Shown here piece by piece: positions 35,414 to 46,685 of a stretch of DNA of 64,000 bases (position 1 is its first letter; every line of letters starts with the position of its first letter). The stretch spans positions 1,674,001 through 1,738,000 of the forward strand of contig JARKIF010000011.1 in the NCBI GenBank assembly GCA_029378245.1, read 5' to 3'. Origin of the DNA: Roridomyces roridus. Its lineage: Eukaryota; Basidiomycota; Agaricomycetes; Agaricales; Mycenaceae. The translations under genes were made by a program, and so were the position numbers. The notes under the pieces are model-generated. The model saw nothing but the letters and a program-made list of their open reading frames with translations, did not search any database and was not told the DNA's origin.

Positions 35414-36603
35414 TCAACCGGTTCTGGCTGACTGGTGCGATAAGGCCCCTCGATGCGAACACTGCAAAGTAAGAACGACGAACCGACATTTGCAGGAGAG
35501 TGCCAGTGTACACCTTGAGCTCCTCCTGATTCCACAAAGCGTCTCCAGGGTGGACAGGCTTACGGAGACAATGCGATGAGACATGGACTTGCCGCGCGAA
35601 AGGAAACATACCGGCCGTGCGCGTTTAAGCGGTTTGGGCGCAGCCTTGCTCGAATATTTGCCGCCTGTCTTCGGCTTCGTTGAGCTGCATGGTGGCGTCA
35701 GAAATACGACGAATTTACTGAAAGAAGGGAGCACCTTCCACCGGCCGCGGTTCCCTTTGAGTTCTGACGACTCTTCATACGGTTCCGGATACCAATGGTT
35801 TCCGTCGCTGGTCCGAGGTTCGTCACGGTCTGGGAAGGAAAATAAGCTCTTGCAGCAATGGATACCGGACGGCGATACGCACCTCTCCAGAAGTTTTGAC
35901 GAAAAAGCGCGGCAAGTCGTGCAATTCGTCGTCCGAAGAGTCGAGGTCGTGTTCAAGTTTGCGCTTGCGGAAGCTGATTGTAAGGATTGAGCACGGAGGC
36001 ACAGGCGACGTGCACAGGCAACGCACCTGGGACCCGCGTCCGCGGCCTCCTGACTCTTTGGTCCCGTGAGGATACGATGACATTGAATGAGCACAGTAGC
36101 TTCAAACCTTTTCAGGAACCTGCACAAATAAAGTCAAAGCCAGAGTGGATTCGACTGCGACATACCTTGGCTTGATTGTCCTCCTCCGGTTTGATGTCGG
36201 TCTCAATATCCGTCTGGCGTTGACCAGAGCTGACGTTTGGAAGGGTTATTCATTAGAGAGACAAGACGCGTCGGATGACGACGCACCTGTTACCCGCGTC
36301 CGCAGCCCGCCCAAGCCCATCGAGGATCCTTGCCAGCTCAGCTCTAGCTTTCTCCGACGACGCCCGCAGACTCTCTAGCTCCTGCTCGCGCTGCTCGAGT
36401 TTCTTGTTTTTCTTCTTCAGTTCCTCGTCCTTCTCCGCAATCTTAGCCTGACTCGCTCTGAGCTGTTCACGCAGCCTCCTCTCCGTCCTGCGCAAATCCG
36501 CGTTCTCCCGTGTTTGCTTGTCCGAAAGAGCACGATGTTCGTCAGTTTCTTGCTGTAGTTTCTCGAGGGCCCGCTGAATGAGCTGACGAGGGTCGCCGTC
36601 CAT
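35414..36603 (-). CDS. Coiled-coil protein, second of two related genes
   Basis: Exon 1 starts at 36603 (MDGDPRQLIQRALEKLQQET) and runs as a strongly charged coiled coil (LRRTERRLREQLRASQAKIA, EELKKKNKKLEQREQELESL). The following in-frame exons are SSGQRQTDIETDIKPEEDNQ, a KRKLEHDLDSSDDELHDLPR exon, a PRTSDGNHWYPEPYEESSEL exon ending GRWK, and SSTKPKTGGKYSSKAAPKPL ending KRARP. A final exon near 35414-35600 is less certain. It shares the intron positions and box order of the neighbouring coiled-coil gene, so the two are tandem paralogues that have diverged strongly. The product may be a nuclear scaffold; no enzyme motif is present. The exact 3' end is approximate. Confidence 0.6.
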
Positions 36604-36942
36604 TGTGTGATGGGTGTGCGGTGGAAAGATCTAGAATTTGTGGCAGTGCGTGATGCTTGGTCGTGCTTGGTCGCGATCAATCTGCGATCTTTTGTTTCAC
36701 CACTACCGTCATGCACGGCTGTACGTCGGCTAGAAACAAAAGCCGAGAGCGGGTTGATTTTTTCAAGCTTCAGGTTCTCCCGCAGCTGCAGGGATCATCA
36801 ACCGGAGATTGAATGCCTGAGCTTGGACTGAACACTGATTTCACCACTCCGCACAAGGTCGCCAGCCGGAAAATGGTATTACATATAATGAGGATCGTAA
36901 GATAGAATACGCGGGGAGGGATTCGTAAATTATTCTTTCTTT

Positions 36943-39332
36943 CAAGCCTTGCCTCCTTGAATTATATCCGCCGCCTAGATCATGCGTGTCAGTATCGAGG
37001 TTGATACAGCAATTGCAAGACTTACACGTTCTCCAATCATATACACCGTCGAGGACTGTGAACCCAGTATAAGCGATGAACCTGCAAGGTGACAATAAAC
37101 GACATACCAAATGTGAACTGACCGGGAACGGAATAATCGACGCATCCGCAACCCTCACATTCATCGTCCCATAAACCCTCAACTGCGTATCAACCACCCC
37201 ACCCAGCGCCTGCGGCATCATCGAACACGACCCCACCTCATGATTATCACTCGCCACCACCCCCCTCAGCCAATCCTCAATCTCACCATCAGTGCTCTTA
37301 TCAGCACCAGGCTCGAACTCCCCGTTGTAGATGCTATTCAGAGGCGGAGCGACGAGCATCCGGCGTGCAAGTTTGATGCCTCCTACTTGCGCGGCGACGT
37401 CGAGGGGGTGGGCCCAGTATGCTGGGTCCACAGCCGGCGGGGTGAGTGGGTTGGAGGATACGATGTGTGTGCGACCACGTGAGAGGGGCGCGTAGAGCAC
37501 CGAGTTGATCGTGGTGTAGTTTCGCGCGGGGCGCGCAGCGAAGGACGTTGGACCGGAGTATCCTGGTTCTAGCGTGGGGATGAGTGATGCGTCCGGAAGA
37601 GGGACGTTCTACCCACCGAGGTTCATCTCCAGAGGAAGTTCCTTGTTCTCTTTGTACAGCGCCAGCGCGATGCTGTGTTGTGCTGCGATTCCACGGGCCA
37701 GGGCCGGATTACCGTTGGAGAATTCAGTAGCGAAATGAGTTAGATTGGCTTCAGCCTGAGCGATGAGTGAGCCAAGTTGGCTTGGTGTGAACACGTCGGA
37801 GGGTGCTGCGATTCCAAGAGATCGGGGTAGAGCGGAGTACAATCCTAGATAATGGTTCCAGTGTCGAACGGTAATTAATTGAAGAATGGGACTTGCCTGT
37901 ACGATTTTGGAACCAGAGGGCTTTTTGTTCAGCGGCGAAAGCAGTATTGAGAAGCAGCGCGTCCTTGGTCAAAGTAATGTTCGTGAAGCTGTTAGCCCAA
38001 CTATGGACGTGGTCTGCAAAGTTCTCTCCAACAGTGGGTAAATCGAGGACAGGAGTGACTCCAGCTGTCTTGAGGATCCTATCGAACGCACCCTCAGCAA
38101 CAATCCATGCATGAAACAGATAATGGACAACGTACGTGGAGTTGCCGACTCCAGAGAGTTCCAACACCTTCGGACTACCGATGGTCCCAGCTGAAACCAC
38201 CACTTCCTTGGATACTCCCACAGTCTGCGTCTCGTTGCTACTGGTGAGGATGAATTCAACACCGCTCGCAACGAGTTTGCCCTGAGCAGACGAATTGGCC
38301 CAAAGAATCCGCGAGACTGTCGCGTTCGTGATGACGACGAGATTCTCCCGGTCGGCAAAAGGCGTGTAATACGCACACGCAGCGGAGCATCTACGAATAA
38401 GTAAAACTTGGGTTAAACCTCAAAGAAGTAAATCACATACCGCGTATTATTCGCCGCATCGATCGAATTCGGAGCAACTCCGACCGCATGCGGGTTCCCA
38501 TCTGCCAAATCCGGAGACGCCGCAAACCCCAGAAACTCCGCAGCTTTCCTCCACAACGCGCTCTGCTCGAAAAAGAAATTGGGGAATCCGACTTTGACTC
38601 TCCCCTCGGATTGATTGAACCCGTGCACGGAAGGTAGGTAGTTTACACCGTTGGCGACTTGGAACACGTTGGGCGGGGTGAAGAGTTCGGATTTTTTGAA
38701 GAATGGGAGGAGGGCGGACCAGGTCCATGTGTTGTCGTTGTTGAGCTGGCCCCAGGCGTCGTATTGCTCTTTCTCGGCGCGTGACTGCGGGCGTGGTAAC
38801 TATAGGAGTACAAGAAGTAGGAAGAAGAGACGCACGAATATCATACTGTTGATGATTGTACTACCGCCAAGGGCCTTGCCAGCATTGACTGTCAGCGTCC
38901 GGCCATTCAGGTTGGCTTGTGGGATAGTTGCATAAGACTATCATCGAGTATTAGATAGTCGTGATCGACTGGGAAGCGGACGCACCCAATCCAGCGTAGT
39001 GAAGGCGATTCCCATGCCGATGAATCCAGGGATGAAGACCTTTGCCATGGTTAGCAGGAGCTGAAAGAAGAAGGAGAGTCCCCGGATCTACCTCAGGCAA
39101 TCCCTCGGCGTTGAATCCTGCCTCAATAACAGCGACGGTGACGTCCTTGTTCTCGGTAAGGCGACTCGCGATTGTGATTCCTCTGAAGACCAATGAGCTG
39201 CAAGGAGAAGACAGATGTAGTGACCACATACGCAGTTCCACCGCCAATTACCACATAATCATAAGTCGAGATGGACGCCACCTGCACCGCCGCCACGACT
39301 AGTGAAGCGAAGCACAGAAACAGACTCCTCAT
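36943..39332 (-). CDS. Secreted GMC oxidoreductase, aryl-alcohol-oxidase-like
   Basis: About ten exons encode ~600 residues. Start at 39332 with a signal peptide (MRSLFLCFASLVVAAVQVAS). The FAD Rossmann motif is YDYVVIGGGTA|GITIASRLTE ..VAVIEAG, interrupted by an intron after GGGTA. Later blocks are GKALGGSTIINSMIF-type sequence, YDAWGQLNNDNTWTWSALLP, VVVSAGTIGSPKVLELSGVG (GMC signature 2) and VGENFADHVHSW. The catalytic histidine region reads SDNHEVGSCSMMP. LRVYGTMNVRVADASIIPFP follows, then the second active-site region SSHL and STVYMIGERAADIIQGGKA at the C-terminus, where the last intron ends at GATCTAG. Such enzymes oxidise aromatic alcohols or sugars with FAD and release H2O2 outside the hypha, feeding peroxidases in lignin decay. 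All landmark residues are present, so it is probably functional. Confidence 0.9.
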
Positions 39333-40142
39333 CGTACTGGTGGGGAATGAATACAAGGGATTTGGGCATACGGACGAGTTTTATGGTCCCTCGGCCGGGG
39401 AGGCCCGGTTCCCGCCGTAGCCCGTCCTCATATTAAACTATCAAGGGATGGTCCAGGTAGCGGGTAGCGGGACGCCGTGTTTCGAGCCCTATGGAGACTG
39501 ATGGAATGGAGAGAATACTTGGAGGAGTACGGCTGGGGATCGGCGGGGAGGTTCCGAGCCAGGCGGCCCTACAAAAATGGGCATTCGGAGTTTGATTGCT
39601 CCGCACAGAGGTAGGTCTCGCGGTACCTGGATTGCATATGGATAAATAAGCAGCTACTCCGGGTAGATGAGCCATTAAAAGGCGGGAACCACGTTGAGTA
39701 GGAGATCTCGACCGAGCCCGAATGAGTAAGTAAGCTTGGGATTCAACGAGACTTGTTTTTGAAGGTCCCCCGGGCAAGGCCGCTCGGAGTGCCGCAGTAA
39801 GCTTGAAAGTTCCTCCGAGGGGATGTGGTTGGGCGCTGAGACTTTCCTTGATGGATATAAGAACGCCGTTTAGAGGGAGAGCAAGAGATGGTGGTGGTCA
39901 GGAACAAAGGTGTATTCCGATCACTTCGGGGATTGCCAAAGCTCATCAATCAGCGGCAGGGATGCCGTGACCCAGCAACCCAACCCGAGTCCAGACGTAA
40001 TTTGAATTTTGCAGGCAACACAGCAAGAAAACAGCCATGGTTCTTTTGTACCTACGCACACATCGTCATCGTATATCGACATACATTGTCTGAGTCGGGT
40101 ATCAACGTATCGTCTTTTGCAGCGAGTTTTGCTCCGCCACAC
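39333..40142. other. Intergenic region between GMC and CFEM genes
   Basis: The promoter of the GMC gene (transcribed leftwards) should lie at 39333-39700. No gene is visible. Open frames through this stretch have no domain. Confidence 0.5.
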
Positions 40143-41036
40143 CTAGAACACGACCGCTCCACCAATGGCCACACCCACAATTCCTACGAGCGCAGTAGCG
40201 AGGAGACCGGGGATGGGGAGGGCTGGGAGTGCAGAGGAGGGTGGAGGAGAAGACGAAGCGCCTGTCCGTGTACGTTATATGTGAGCAGAAAGGAAAGAAG
40301 GAATTTAGACGCACCGGAAGGTGCACCAGATGCCGCAGATTGCCCACCAGAAGCCGCAGATGGTCCACCCGACGCTGCAGATGGTCCACCCGACGCTGCA
40401 GATGGTCCACCCGACGCTGCAGATGGTCCACCCGACGCTGAGGATTGCCCGCCTGAGGAGATGTCCGCGGCCGGGTTGGGCGGGAGGAATGGAGCGGTGG
40501 CAGTGGGCACGGTAGACGCGGTGGCTAAATCAAATGGTGTTAGCTTAGGTTCCAAACGTCAAGCGAGTGAGACGTACTGGTGCCACATTGCTGCTGCTGC
40601 TGCATCAATGCAGCTGGGGCATCAGCCGGGATACACTCGGCTTTCAAACACGTCTGGACCATGGCTTGGAAATTCGAGTCGGTGCAGACACAAGTGACGT
40701 TTGTCCTGCATTTATTTCAGCGGGAGTGAAGAGAGTATAGTAATACAGAGGCACGCACACAACATTACACGCCGAGGCTGTCGCAGCCGCGCCGATACAT
40801 CCCAGCGCACAGTTGCTGAGTGTGCCGAGGACACCGCTTTGGCTGGGGCTGAGGGAACTGGCACTGCCCGTGGGTGAACCACCAGCGGAGGAGGGGACAA
40901 CAGGAGGTGTAGGGATCCCCCCGCTGCTTTTGCTGGCAGCAGAGGACGCACTTGAGGCGGAGGAAGCACTCGAGGCGGAGGAAGCAGCAAAGACGGCGGC
41001 CGCAAAGGGGAGGACTGCAAGCAAGGTGGCACGCAT
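40143..41036 (-). CDS. CFEM-domain protein with GPI-anchor signal
   Basis: Four exons (41036-40759, 40705-40578, 40524-40315, 40261-40143) join in frame into 244 residues. A signal peptide (MRATLLAVLPFAAAVFAASS) runs into an SSA-rich spacer. The CFEM domain at about residues 72-135 has eight cysteines: NCALGC, SAC, VTCVCTDSNF, QTCLKAEC and a last QCG after a polyglutamine run. A Ser/Gly/Ala-rich stalk of GGPSAAS repeats follows. The C-terminus ASSSPPPSSALPALPIP..GLLATALVGIVGVAIGG..AVVF is a GPI-attachment or membrane-anchor signal. CFEM proteins sit on fungal surfaces; some bind haem in iron uptake and others act in adhesion or host interaction. The glutamine run (six Q) in the domain's last loop and the repeat stalk are likely length-variable. 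Confidence 0.9.
40359..40441 (-). repeat. 21-bp coding minisatellite in the CFEM stalk
   Basis: Four near-perfect tandem copies of a 21-bp unit (GATGGTCCACCCGACGCTGC plus A on the plus strand) encode GGPSAAS repeats. Degenerate copies continue on both sides (40321-40358 and 40442-40465). Whole units change length by seven residues without shifting frame. Confidence 0.85.
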
Positions 41037-41106
41037 GGCTTTGTTTTTCTTGTCCTGGGGGGTGAGACAGAGAGCAAGGTGGTGTGGGAGCGTTGGGGGG
41101 GCGGCG

Positions 41107-41113
41107 TTTTATA
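41107..41113 (-). promoter_or_regulatory. TATA box of the CFEM gene
   Basis: TATAAAA on the minus strand lies 71 bp before the start codon at 41036, a usual distance for strongly expressed fungal surface proteins. Confidence 0.5.
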
Positions 41114-43004
41114 TGGCCTGATGAGGTGGGGAGTCGTATTTGCGCGACGTGAGAGGTACCTAGTGGCATTGATCGGAGCTAGTGTCGGTGCAGAGCAGCA
41201 GCTGGCGTTTGAGCGTCGCAGAAGGTATTGAGTATGTCAACATGGTCCTAGTCGAGGACAGCTGTCGGCGCTCAGCGAGGCATGCGCTGGGACGAGGAGG
41301 GACGAGGAGAGGGTGGAAGCGAAAAAAGGAACTCCGACGTCTCAGCTGACTGATTGGTCGTGCTCCTTGCTGCTTCCTGCCATCATCTCCCCTGTTCTCA
41401 ACTCTCACCCCACAAGCCTTCTTGGTTCCCCGCGGCGTCGCTATTCTGATTTTGCTCCTCCGCTCTCTTTCCATTCACACAGCAACCGGTGACCTCAGTG
41501 CTGCCGTCAGCTTTGCCGAATCGAGGACGCCGGACATCGCGCGCGACAGCTTGGACTTGCGTCGGCGATCGCCAACTCGTCGGAGTCGCGGCCAGTGACC
41601 GCTGAGACACACAGTCCTCCCAGCTTCCAATCCGAGTCCGTATACTTATGTACCACCCGAGACCTGTGAATTCATTCGCCTTGTCCACTCTCTGGGTCCT
41701 TTCACTCTTCTTACAAGCACACGCCAAAGCTTCCGTCTGTGGGATCAATACTGTGATGAAGGTTTGCGGTATCTGGCTGATATCCGTCCACAGGACTGAG
41801 CCTCGCTGAACCTCACTTGTCCGGCTCGATCTTCCAGGGCTGCGCTGCCTCCTTCTTCTTCAATCTTCAAGTTCATATCTTTGGACACTCACGCACAAAT
41901 GTGGCGTTCAACCCGGTCTTCCTCCTTGAGCTCTCCGTCCCCGTAGGTATACAGGTCTGTGGTGCTTCATCTCCCTTCAAAATGTGTGACGGTGTCTCAT
42001 CCTTGCATAGTAGCCTCCATACGGGGCGAATGCGGCTTGTGCACCGGGCGTGGCGCTCGCATATCCCGCCCCGATACTGGAGAATTTCCTCGGGATCCCC
42101 ACGCTGTTCAAATCTTTTGTGGCACGAAAATTCTTGTCTATCTGCGGAGTGCTGTATCAAATGTATGTAGTTCCAGTTACTGGGCTTCTCGTGGTGTCTG
42201 GGATCACGCTCGATCGCCCGCCTACTTATTGCCTCCGCCAACGAGAATTGTGAGACCCTGTTCCTGTGTGACCTTGGCAGCGGGAATGTGTCTGGCTCTT
42301 GCCCTGACGTGAGTGACTGTCCGAAGCTTGGCTGCTGGGATGGTCTGTTCTGTGGCTTGCGTTCGAGGCGTCGAGCTCTTTTTCAGGATCTGCTTGATAC
42401 GCCTTACATGCAAATACACGCAGATTGCCGGACATGTAAACCGCAATCAATATTTCTTACTTTTGTCAAGCTCAAGTGCGTTCGTTACCTACCGCCGATC
42501 TCAAGCCGCTGATCACGATTGGCTGGGCCGGAATTCTTTTGCAGGTACTATGCATTCCCTGGCATGGCAGCGCATAAGTAATTATGAATTCAAAGTGGAT
42601 TGAATTCCGTTACATCACATTACAATGATTGCATCGCCTGATTTCGGTGCGGAGTCTTCGAGTATTGTATTGAATCCTGGTCCCTGGATATCGGTGGGTC
42701 GGCGTACACACAGGTGGGGAACTCTGCTCACGAAGCTCCTTTTTTAGGCAGCCAAAAATCTGCATTTTGTCCCAATCGTTATCGTGTTGAAGGCCCAAGC
42801 GAGTGCCAAGCCGCGGATCTGCGTCTCCATGCTTGGGCGTTTGTGTTGGTCATACACCAATTTCGGCACTCTCGTCACGCTAGCGCAGGGCGACCCGCAG
42901 GCCGCAGAAGTACATCCCACACTTGATTAACCCAAGTATATTACAGGTACGAATTCTACAATGAATCTACTGTACTTATTGTGAACCTCGAGTCGCTCAA
43001 GCGA
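41114..43004. other. Gene-poor stretch
   Basis: Nearly 1.9 kb in which I cannot support a gene. Open frames of about 115-120 codons (41817-42170, plus; 41873-42241, minus) overlap each other on opposite strands and contain no motif. Confidence 0.45.
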
Positions 43005-44544
43005 CTATGATACTTGGTAAGTTAACGACCCAATTGTCCGAGTCACCGATCCACGCGAGTCTGCCAAATCCCCCCTCGGTCCATCCAACCCCAAATCCAT
43101 CTCCATAGCGCTAGCTGCACCAGTACCAGTACTCCCAGTAACCGACCCAGCAGCCGTCGTACCAGTCCCACCCGACTCGACCTCGGGTTTCAACGCATCC
43201 CCGAATATCTCGGTTGTTCCCATGGCAGGCGCGTTTAGGAGCCTGCGTAGGCGGCGTCGCGAGTTGAGGCTGTGTGGCCAGGCATATGTAAAGGTGAGTT
43301 GGGGTGGGGATGGAGAGAGACGGGACGTACGTAGCCAACAACGCATTGGTGTACATACGGCCCAGTGAGACGTATATAGCCTGTGCGTTCTTGAGTTTCC
43401 ACAGGAGAATAGGGTGCGTGAGAAGGGATACGCACGAGCCAGATGAAGGTCTCCCTCGAGCCGATGTACTACAATGACTCAGGTCAGCCGTAGAAGACGA
43501 AAAACATACAGTAGGGCACGTACAGCAGCTAGAGTCCCGAGGGCAAAGATACTGGATGGCAGTCAGATGATGAGGGGAGGGAGGTAGGGTCCACGCACCT
43601 CGTGAGTAACCCCGTCGAGACCGTATACTGGATGAGCTGGGTGAGGACAAAGTTCGTCCTGTCGCATGCATTTCAGTATAGCCAAGAGATAGGCCTTGGA
43701 GTGGGACGCACCGCTCGAATTCACTCTTACTTCGCCGAAGGTACCAGCACAGGACGAAGGCGATCGCCAGGTCGTCTATCCAGCACACATGTCAGTATGG
43801 AGGAAGCGAAAAAAGAAAGCAGACCACGCACTAGCTCCCCCGGTAGAAAACACCGCAATCGACTCGATCCTCAAATTCGTGGGAACATCACTGGAGTTGC
43901 GGGCTGCCAGTGTCTGCCCGGCCAGCAGTAGGTCGAGGACGAGGGTCGACGTACAGCCGGCTGTGAGGAGGCCCGTGAGTAGTTTATTCCGATTGCTGAA
44001 TCGCCACACCCTAAACGGCGGCCGATTAATATTGCCAAGACAAGGATGGAGAGGAGTCGTAGCGCACCGACGCAGAAAGTACGCCTGACAAGTGAATGTT
44101 GTTATAGCAAGGAAGACGAGGTGCAGATCGAGCGTGATCGTCGTCACCGCCAGTGCGGCGGCGTTGCCAAAGTTGGTGACCAGATAGTAGTACATGGCCT
44201 GCCCGATCATAATGAGGTGGGCAAAATCGAGGACCCTGTGGAGCATCAACTCTGGCCTTTGGAGGGGAGAGCGTAAGGGTTTGCGTACCATAGGAAAGCC
44301 ACCAGCGCCTTCAAGAAGAATGGGTCCTCTGGGTAGTTTTCGTAGTAGATGTAGGTCTGGAGCGAGAGGACGCCTTGGAAGCTTGAAGAAAGGAAAAGTT
44401 AGCCGGTGTGTGGCTAATGCACGTCGTCAACTCACAAAGTGGAAACCAGGACTGCGCCCAAACACTCGAATCAAAACGCCAAGACATATGGACACACGTA
44501 CCACCTATGAGCAGGGCACCATTGGATCCATCCAGCGGCGCCAT
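43005..44544 (-). CDS. Seven-helix membrane protein, DUF6534 type
   Basis: A multi-exon gene for about 330-350 residues. The start MAPLDGSNGALLIGG is the usual first exon of this Agaricomycete family. Helices in order: VLVSTLFQGVLSLQTYIYYE (then NYPEDPFFLKALVAFLW), VLDFAHLIMIGQAMYYYLVT (then NFGN), LDLHLVFLAITTFTCQAYFL, LLTGLLTAGCTSTLVLDLLL, DDLAIAFVLCWYL (then RRSKSEFERTNFVLTQLIQY), and SIFALGTLAAL before the last helix. The DUF6534 signature SLGRMYTNALLATLNSR precedes a cytoplasmic tail of ~90 residues rich in Gly/Thr/Ser. Its position next to a G-alpha gene is suggestive, but coupling is not known for this family. Exon junctions were not all fixed. Confidence 0.85.
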
Positions 44545-45087
44545 AGCATGGAAATGGAAGGAGAGCGAGTGAGCACGCCCAAGTCTGGGGGCGGGCGGGG
44601 CGGGTTGTCTGAGTTTTAGGAGAAAAAGGAGAGAGACGCAAACACTCGTATACCGCGGGGAAATTGACAGGTCGTAGGAAAACCCTGTCTCGTAGTCCCT
44701 TTCGGGCGCGGGGATCATTGGTTACGGGATTTTCCATTCTGTCCATGTACCTTGCTTACTCCCTCGGGCGACGCCGCCGGATTGATTGCGACCGACAAGT
44801 TTCGGGAAGTTGACTCTTGAGCGCGCCGCCGAGGGCTAAGAATGCACTTTTTACGAAAGAGTCTGGGAGAAAACTATCGGGGGTTGTGAAGGCGACTTGG
44901 AAAGGCGGGGAGCTCGGGGAAGAGGAGGGAAGAGGAGTGAGCAAATGCGATCGGAGACCAGCGGAATGATCTCGTCGTCCGATCCGTCAATTCATCGAGG
45001 GGCGAAATTTGAATGAATGGATCAAGTTAAATAGCTATATGCTTAAACACCGAAAACCAACAGAAATATGCGTATGGGACGCAGTCC
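44545..45087. other. Intergenic region between DUF6534 and G-alpha genes
   Basis: About 540 bp. It should hold the promoter of the DUF6534 gene and the 3' UTR of the G-alpha gene, both on the minus strand. No gene or repeat is visible. Confidence 0.5.
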
Positions 45088-46685
45088 CTACATTAACCCA
45101 GCCTCCTTGATATGCAGCTTCAGCAGGATATCTTGAACCGCATCCAGTACGACTGGGACATCGTCAGCTCTACAGAGAGGGACAGGAGCCGAAGCAGACA
45201 CACGCACATTTGATCTGCTTGGTATCTGTCGCACACGTCAGATGCGTGAAGATCTGCTTCTTGTCTCCCCGCCGATTCAACGACGTGAATTTCTTGAGGA
45301 AAAATTCACAAGCTGCGTCGTAGCTCGGTCCGCCCTGGTAGTCAGAAAAGTACGTTGCCTGGGAGGGAATGTTTAGTCAGTATTGCGGAGCATAAAAAAA
45401 ATCGGACGCACGATTGGACTTCGCTCCACCTTTTCTCGCAGGAGGTCGATTTTGTTCATAAAGACGATGATGCTCGAGCGGGCGAACCATCGGGAATTGC
45501 AGATGGATTCGAATAGCGTCAGGGCCTCGTGCATGCGATTCTGGGGAAAGTTGAATCAGCCATGGAGTCGCACGAGCGGGGATTGACGCGCACAACTGTA
45601 CGATCCTCCGAGAGACATTGGTCGTACTCGGAGAGTCCTACCAGAAAGACCAGGGCGGCGACTAGGCGATACATTAAAAAATAACAAAAAAAATCCGTGT
45701 TGAAATTTGCTCACCATTCTCGAAACAATGTACCCATTTCCTCCGCTCTGAGCGCTGTCCTCCCACATCGTACAACTTGTACGTCAACTCTCCTATCTAA
45801 GCATCGTCAGTTTCGATACGCAGCACATCCCGCGCCATGAGGACGTACAGTAAACACCGTCTCCGTAATCCCCGTCGTCTTGACCCTCGATCGCAGAATA
45901 TCTTGGTCCGTCGGGACGTAATCTGGGGCTGATAAGCGGTCGATACTGCCCAGATAATACTCGGCGCTGTCCAAGAGCTGGAACTCGCGCGACCGGAGGA
46001 CGGCTTGTTTCACGGCGGGGTCTGGCATTCATAAATAAACATGAGAGTGGAAGATTGCGTTGTCGTTGTCAACGCACCGGCCCATAGTGCTTTGAACGCC
46101 TGAGCCAACTCGCGCGGCATCACATCCGCCTCGAGCACCGTAGGGAACGCAAACACCGTCGTCTTATGTTCCTCACTCGACGGGAGTAGAGTCAGTTTGA
46201 GGTCCGGTAGCGCATCGAGTATCGCCCTGGTCCGCTCATTCAGTCATCATCCAATCCAGACAAAGGAAGACAAACTCACCGCATACCCTGCATCGTATTC
46301 GAAAACACAATCTCCCTATAGGCCTCTTTCTCCGCCGCGTTGTACCCATTCAGGTGGATCAGTCTGAACTGCTTCAGGACTGTGGATTTGCCAGAGTCGC
46401 CCGCGCCTAATAACAGCATCTACCGTGCCGCCAAGTAAGTAAGTATGTGTGTGTCATCGGTGTTATGCATTGCTGGACCCACGCACTTTAATTTCATGCC
46501 GCATCTGGGCCCTATCTCGCTTGAGCGTCGCCTCGATGGCATCGTTACCTGGAACAAAGATTCAGAACGGATAAAAGAAAAAGAAAGCAAAGACTCGAAG
46601 CGAGCTGAGCGAGTGAGATCAAACCGGGGGACGTACGGGCTTTAGCCTCTGCCTCGCCCGCAGGCAGGCTGTTGATACAACCCAT
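45088..46685 (-). CDS. Heterotrimeric G-protein alpha subunit
   Basis: A multi-exon gene for about 400 residues. The start [19 protein letters not shown] carries the Gly2 myristoylation and Cys3 palmitoylation signal. The guanine-nucleotide motifs are complete: G1 [18 protein letters not shown]2 [14 protein letters not shown] with the catalytic Arg, G3 [17 protein letters not shown]4 VFMNKIDLL and G5 [13 protein letters not shown]. The C-terminus [12 protein letters not shown] differs from the usual Gi-like CGLL/CGIL ending, having no cysteine at position -4. It should cycle between GDP and GTP at the plasma membrane and relay receptor signals. Agaricomycetes carry many such paralogues. The absence of the -4 cysteine rules out the classic pertussis-toxin ADP-ribosylation site and may change receptor choice. 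Confidence 0.92.

Noticed and set aside
40321..40465. CRISPR-like direct repeats
   Set aside because: Units are contiguous with no spacers, encode GGPSAAS in frame, and the genome is eukaryotic.
41817..42312. Overlapping frames of 117-122 codons on both strands
   Set aside because: Mutually overlapping and featureless; no support for either.
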